DNA from: an uncultured Ruminococcus sp.
GTDB lineage: Bacteria > Bacillota > Clostridia > Oscillospirales > Ruminococcaceae
Assembly: GCA_900553675.1 (NCBI GenBank)
Contig: USEH01000096.1
Span: forward strand, 1 to 8,051
Direction of reading: 5' to 3'
DNA: 8,051 nucleotides
The position numbers and the translations under genes were made by a program. This document shows, piece after piece, positions 6,069 through 8,051 of the stretch. The notes under the pieces are model-generated. The model made no database searches. It saw nothing but the letters and a program-made list of their open reading frames with translations, and had not been told where the DNA came from. How positions within the stretch are numbered: position 1 is the stretch's first letter; each line of letters begins with the position of its first letter.

Positions 6069-7403
6069 TCAGTCGATTACAATAAAGGTTTCCGGACAAG
6101 GCACGCCCTCCTCGCGCGGGTGAAGTCCTCTTTCTATGGCTTCGTATACAAACATCATGGCGTCCGGCTCATAGGGCATGGTTCGCTTCTGGTCGGGGAC
6201 GCTATTTAAATGCGGCGGTATCTCCTTTATATGAGTGCGGCAGTATTCCGACAAGGGCTGGCGAATGCCCACGGCAAACGCTTCGATGGCTTCATTGCAT
6301 ATGCTAAAAAACTCACGCTCCTGCTCGTGATTAAGCACAGGAACATCCAGCCTTAGCTTTCCGTTATCATGGGAGACAAATCCGCGTTCCTCCAAAAGCG
6401 GGATTCCCTTTATCATCCTTGGGTGGAGGTCAACCGTTTCCGGCGAGATATCCTTGTGGATGAGATAGAACAGCTTAAGCATATTATATTCAAGCTCATT
6501 AAACGAGCTATATCCATAACCGGAATGCTTTTCATCACGGTTAGGGTCGAGAGATGTCTCGTAATTGTACATCTTCAGATTTTCCGAGCCGAGATAGCTG
6601 TCCATAGTCGTACACCTGCATCCGGAGTAACCGTATTCCTCCTTTCCGCGCATATCCTCGGGGATGCTCCATCCGTCGGGATATATCGTGCCAAAGGCTA
6701 TCCAGCGCCCGCCGTTGGGTCTTGTGGGACATTCCTGCGGAACCTTTCTTAAAGGCTTCATGCTGACGTAAAGACCGTTGTCGGCAATGTTAATCAGCAT
6801 AAACCGCTCAAGACGGTGGCTGTAATACGGCTTTTGCTTTAGCTTTTCAATAGCATCCTTTGCGGGCGCAAGGTAAGCTTCGATATTCTTTGCCGCAAAA
6901 GCCTCTTGCTCATGGATGTATTTAACGTAATCGGCAGCATCGTATATTATAAAATCGGTGTACACCCTGCCGTCGCGCAGGCACTTCATAAGCTCGCCGT
7001 CGACAAGCTTTTTTATTACCGGCTCGGTGTAGGCGGCGGCTACGCCTATCTTCCGCGAAAGCTCGCTTACGGTAATCGGCTTGTCGTAGGCGAGTATTAA
7101 AAGATTCTGAGCCAGAACGTCGCCATCGGTTAGCGACATAGGCTCGTCGTTTATGCCGCATACACCGCTGTTTCTAACGGCGAGCTGCTGCGGCATATAG
7201 CTGTTCTGCGAATAGTTATCGTAATTATCCATACTGTCAAAACCTTTCTTTATCTGTTTTCTTCCGAAATCCAGACGGCTTTTTACCGTACCCTCTGGTA
7301 AGCCAAGCTCGCGGGATATCTCGCCGATGCCTTTGCCGTGAAAATACCTCTTGACAATAACCGAGCGGTAGGAATCGGCAAGGTATGCAACCTCCCTGCG
7401 CAC
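6069..7403 (-). CDS. C-terminal part of frameshifted ECF-type sigma factor: region 4 plus a long winged-helix extension
   Basis: This reading frame carries the second half of a sigma factor whose first half is at 7453-7710. The 444-residue form starting at GTG 7403 is only a convenient start: the open frame continues to 7475 and supplies the natural linker (GEDFDIPDDCDFDDPL). Residues about 4-52 are sigma region 4 with the helix-turn-helix GIGEISRELGLPEGTVKSRL. After a polar linker (56-90) come a winged-helix-like domain (about 93-150, ITVSELSRKIGVAAAYTEPV), a mixed domain with Cys and aromatic residues (about 195-290), and a second helix-wing-like stretch (about 300-358, with ETVDLHPRMIKGIPLLEER). 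The extension of about 390 residues is far longer than classical ECF factors (about 160-200 residues in total). Without repair of the frame, this part has no strong ribosome site of its own and may not be made. Confidence 0.8.
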   Translation of the reverse strand: MRREVAYLADSYRSVIVKRYFHGKGIGEISRELGLPEGTVKSRLDFGRKQIKKGFDSMDNYDNYSQNSYMPQQLAVRNSGVCGINDEPMSLTDGDVLAQNLLILAYDKPITVSELSRKIGVAAAYTEPVIKKLVDGELMKCLRDGRVYTDFIIYDAADYVKYIHEQEAFAAKNIEAYLAPAKDAIEKLKQKPYYSHRLERFMLINIADNGLYVSMKPLRKVPQECPTRPNGGRWIAFGTIYPDGWSIPEDMRGKEEYGYSGCRCTTMDSYLGSENLKMYNYETSLDPNRDEKHSGYGYSSFNELEYNMLKLFYLIHKDISPETVDLHPRMIKGIPLLEERGFVSHDNGKLRLDVPVLNHEQEREFFSICNEAIEAFAVGIRQPLSEYCRTHIKEIPPHLNSVPDQKRTMPYEPDAMMFVYEAIERGLHPREEGVPCPETFIVID

Positions 7404-7452
7404 CTCTGCGGCTTCCTCCTGCCTGATAAGCGGATCGTCAAAGTCGCAGTCG

Positions 7453-7710
7453 TCAGGGATGTCGAAGTCCTCCCCCTATTGCAACGGTGGGCAGCCGGTA
7501 TTTCCGGCGGAGCATATCGTAATACCGGCGGGTCATAACGCTTAAAAGCCACGCGCGTACGTTTTCAATCTCTCCGCCCTTTTTGATGTAGGCAAGCGCG
7601 GAAAGGACTGTTTCCTGCGTTAAATCCTGAGCGTCGGCAAGGCTCTGGCACCTGGCTATCGCCGAGGACATCAAAAAATCGAGCTGCGAGGTTATCAAAG
7701 AGCTGTCCAT
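7453..7710 (-). CDS. N-terminal part of frameshifted ECF-type sigma factor (region 2)
   Basis: 85 codons as read. Residues about 8-75 are a sigma-70 region 2: the DAQDLTQETVLSAL segment is the core-polymerase-binding helix, and NVRAWLLSVMTRRYYDMLRRK is the -10-recognition helix. The ATG at 7710 has AAAGGATG about 10 nt upstream. After Gly79 the frame runs into a short out-of-frame tail (GGLRHP) and a stop. Removing one G from the G5 run at 7472-7476 makes the sequence continue as AIGEDFDIPDDCDFDDPL into region 4, giving a 546-residue protein over 6069-7710. As it stands this is a region-2-only fragment, which would not be expected to work as a sigma factor. Confidence 0.8.
   Translation of the reverse strand: MDSSLITSQLDFLMSSAIARCQSLADAQDLTQETVLSALAYIKKGGEIENVRAWLLSVMTRRYYDMLRRKYRLPTVAIGGGLRHP
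7472..7476 (-). other. Frameshift site: one extra G in a G5 run
   Basis: The minus strand reads ATA GGG GGA GGA in the upstream frame. The downstream frame needs ATA GGG GAG GAC, that is, one base fewer. The upstream frame has no stop between 7710 and the tract, and the downstream frame has none between the tract and 6069, so a single indel explains the break. It could be a sequencing or assembly error, a recent mutation, polymerase slippage, or +1 ribosomal slippage on the glycine codon. Confidence 0.85.
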
Positions 7711-7773
7711 CTTTGAAACATCCTTTCATGATTCCGGATTGGGTGAGTGTTGTTTGAAAGCTTTCGACTATAT

Positions 7774-7798
7774 GTCGTAAAAATAAGGTAGTCGGTTC
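7774..7798 (-). promoter_or_regulatory. Possible ECF-type promoter upstream of the sigma gene
   Basis: On the minus strand GAACC (7798-7794), a 16-bp spacer and CGAC (7777-7774) resemble the general ECF layout of a GGAAC-type -35 and a CGTC-type -10. ECF genes often control themselves. The -10 element is also the left arm of a CGAC-N5-GTCG dyad (7765-7777). No good sigma-A promoter was seen here. Short motif match, inference only. Confidence 0.35.
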
Positions 7799-7874
7799 GC
7801 TCGACTTGAAAAAATCGAGCCGCGAAAGCGGCAAGCGGCGAAGCCGCGACTTAAAATCCATCGGCGAAGCCGAT
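7799..7874. repeat. Array of four short hairpins, three with GAA/GAAA loops
   Basis: In order: GCTCGA/TCGAGC (7799-7804 with 7815-7820); GCCGC-GAAA-GCGGC (7819-7832), which overlaps the end of the first; GCGGC-GAA-GCCGC (7835-7847); and ATCGGC-GAA-GCCGAT (7860-7874). Two half-copies start CGACTT followed by an A-rich stretch (7802 and 7848). The density and shared loops suggest a repetitive intergenic element of the REP/BIME kind, but no known family was recognised. There is no open reading frame in it. Confidence 0.7.
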
Positions 7875-7880
7875 ACCTCA

Positions 7881-7972
7881 ACTTTTCTCTCTTCTCTTTT
7901 ATCTCTTATCTGGAAAAGCCGCCCAGCCATATTAGTGAAAAGAGAAGAGTGAAGAGATAAAAGAGAAAAGTA
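7881..7972. repeat. Pyrimidine/purine inverted repeat
   Basis: A pyrimidine-rich arm (7881-7907) faces a purine-rich arm (7938-7972). The best pairing is a perfect 16-bp repeat, TTCTCTTTTATCTCTT (7892-7907) with 7952-7967, around a 44-nt spacer. Alternative, mutually exclusive pairings exist: 7881-7890 with 7963-7972 (10 bp) and 7889-7900 with 7938-7949 (12 bp). There is no gene in it. It lies between the hairpin array and the tRNA terminator. Confidence 0.75.
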
Positions 7973-7973
7973 C

Positions 7974-8010
7974 AAAAAGAAAAGCCACCTTGCCGGCGGC
8001 TTTTCTTTTT
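7974..8010 (-). terminator. Intrinsic terminator of the tRNA
   Basis: A 13-bp stem (7974-7986 with 7998-8010, AAAAAGAAAAGCC and its complement) is extended by two inner pairs after one mismatch, with a 5-nt loop. On the minus strand the 3' arm and tail read TTTTCTTTTTGTAC. The stem's first base is the final A of the tRNA CCA, so terminator and tRNA abut with no spacer. Confidence 0.85.
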
Positions 8011-8051
8011 GGCTGCGGTTCTAGGATTCGAACCTAGGGAATGCTGGAGTC
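8010..8051 (-). tRNA. Partial tRNA, 3' half with encoded CCA; probably tRNA-Gln
   Basis: The T-arm is CTAGG-TTCGAAT-CCTAG (8037-8021), followed by the acceptor strand AACCGCA (8020-8014), discriminator G (8013) and CCA (8012-8010). Upstream in the tRNA, TCCAG fits the 3' strand of the anticodon stem, with a short variable loop. The U1-A72 pair implied by the acceptor, discriminator G73 and the ACTCC-AG-CATTC pattern all resemble bacterial tRNA-Gln, in which case G8051 would be the last anticodon base. The anticodon itself is outside the window, so the amino-acid identity is tentative although the tRNA call is firm. Confidence 0.9.

Noticed and set aside
7799..7972. CRISPR array
   Set aside because: The hairpins differ in sequence and spacing, and there are no regular spacers or cas genes.
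7565..7975. Minus-strand open frame of about 136 codons crossing the hairpin array and inverted repeat
   Set aside because: It runs through structured repeats and overlaps sigma region 2 in another frame; its composition is low-complexity and not protein-like.

Overview
The window looks like chromosomal DNA from a low-to-mid GC Gram-positive of class Clostridia, probably a gut Oscillospiraceae/Ruminococcaceae relative. The reasons are AGGA/GGAGG ribosome sites, lipoprotein signal peptides with an LVGC lipobox, a BlaI/BlaR1-type pair, a YitT protein, sigma-A-like promoters and intrinsic terminators with T tails. The taxon is inferred from gene style. No rRNA, phage, IS or CRISPR sequence was seen.

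Layout, left to right. (1) 1-83 (-): the first 27 codons of a lipoprotein gene that leaves the window. (2) 84-309: a divergent intergenic region with a promoter facing left and, facing right, a promoter whose spacer and -10 are covered by a BlaI-type dyad. (3) 310-3108 (+): a two-gene operon, a BlaI/MecI-family repressor followed after 3 bp by a BlaR1/M56-family membrane metallopeptidase of 811 residues. Its outside part has no recognisable penicillin-binding domain and carries three diverged copies of a 60-85-residue repeat. (4) 3142-3184: a terminator shared with a convergent gene. (5) 3198-4628 (-): a complete family-1 solute-binding lipoprotein. Its first 27 residues match the partial gene at the left edge at 21 positions. 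Its promoter is preceded by about 3.5 copies of an AT-rich 20-22-bp repeat and followed by a dyad. (6) 4904-5791 (-): a YitT-family membrane protein with a C-terminal DUF2179 domain, its own promoter, a roughly 120-nt leader and a terminator. (7) 6069-7710 (-): an ECF-type sigma factor with a roughly 390-residue C-terminal extension, broken by one extra base in a G5 run between sigma regions 2 and 4. (8) 7711-7972: a possible ECF-type promoter, an array of four short hairpins and a purine/pyrimidine inverted repeat. (9) 7974-8051 (-): a terminator and the 3' part of a tRNA, probably tRNA-Gln.

How it may fit together: the blaI/blaR1-like pair is a self-contained sense-and-derepress switch. An extracytoplasmic signal would activate the metallopeptidase, which would remove the repressor from its own promoter. 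No beta-lactamase or other target gene is visible. The pair sits between two paralogous, same-strand lipoprotein genes, which suggests that it was inserted into a tandem duplication or that the duplication arose around it. No ABC permease genes are present. The sigma locus is the second regulatory unit. If the frameshift is real, it would separate the promoter-recognition halves of the protein.
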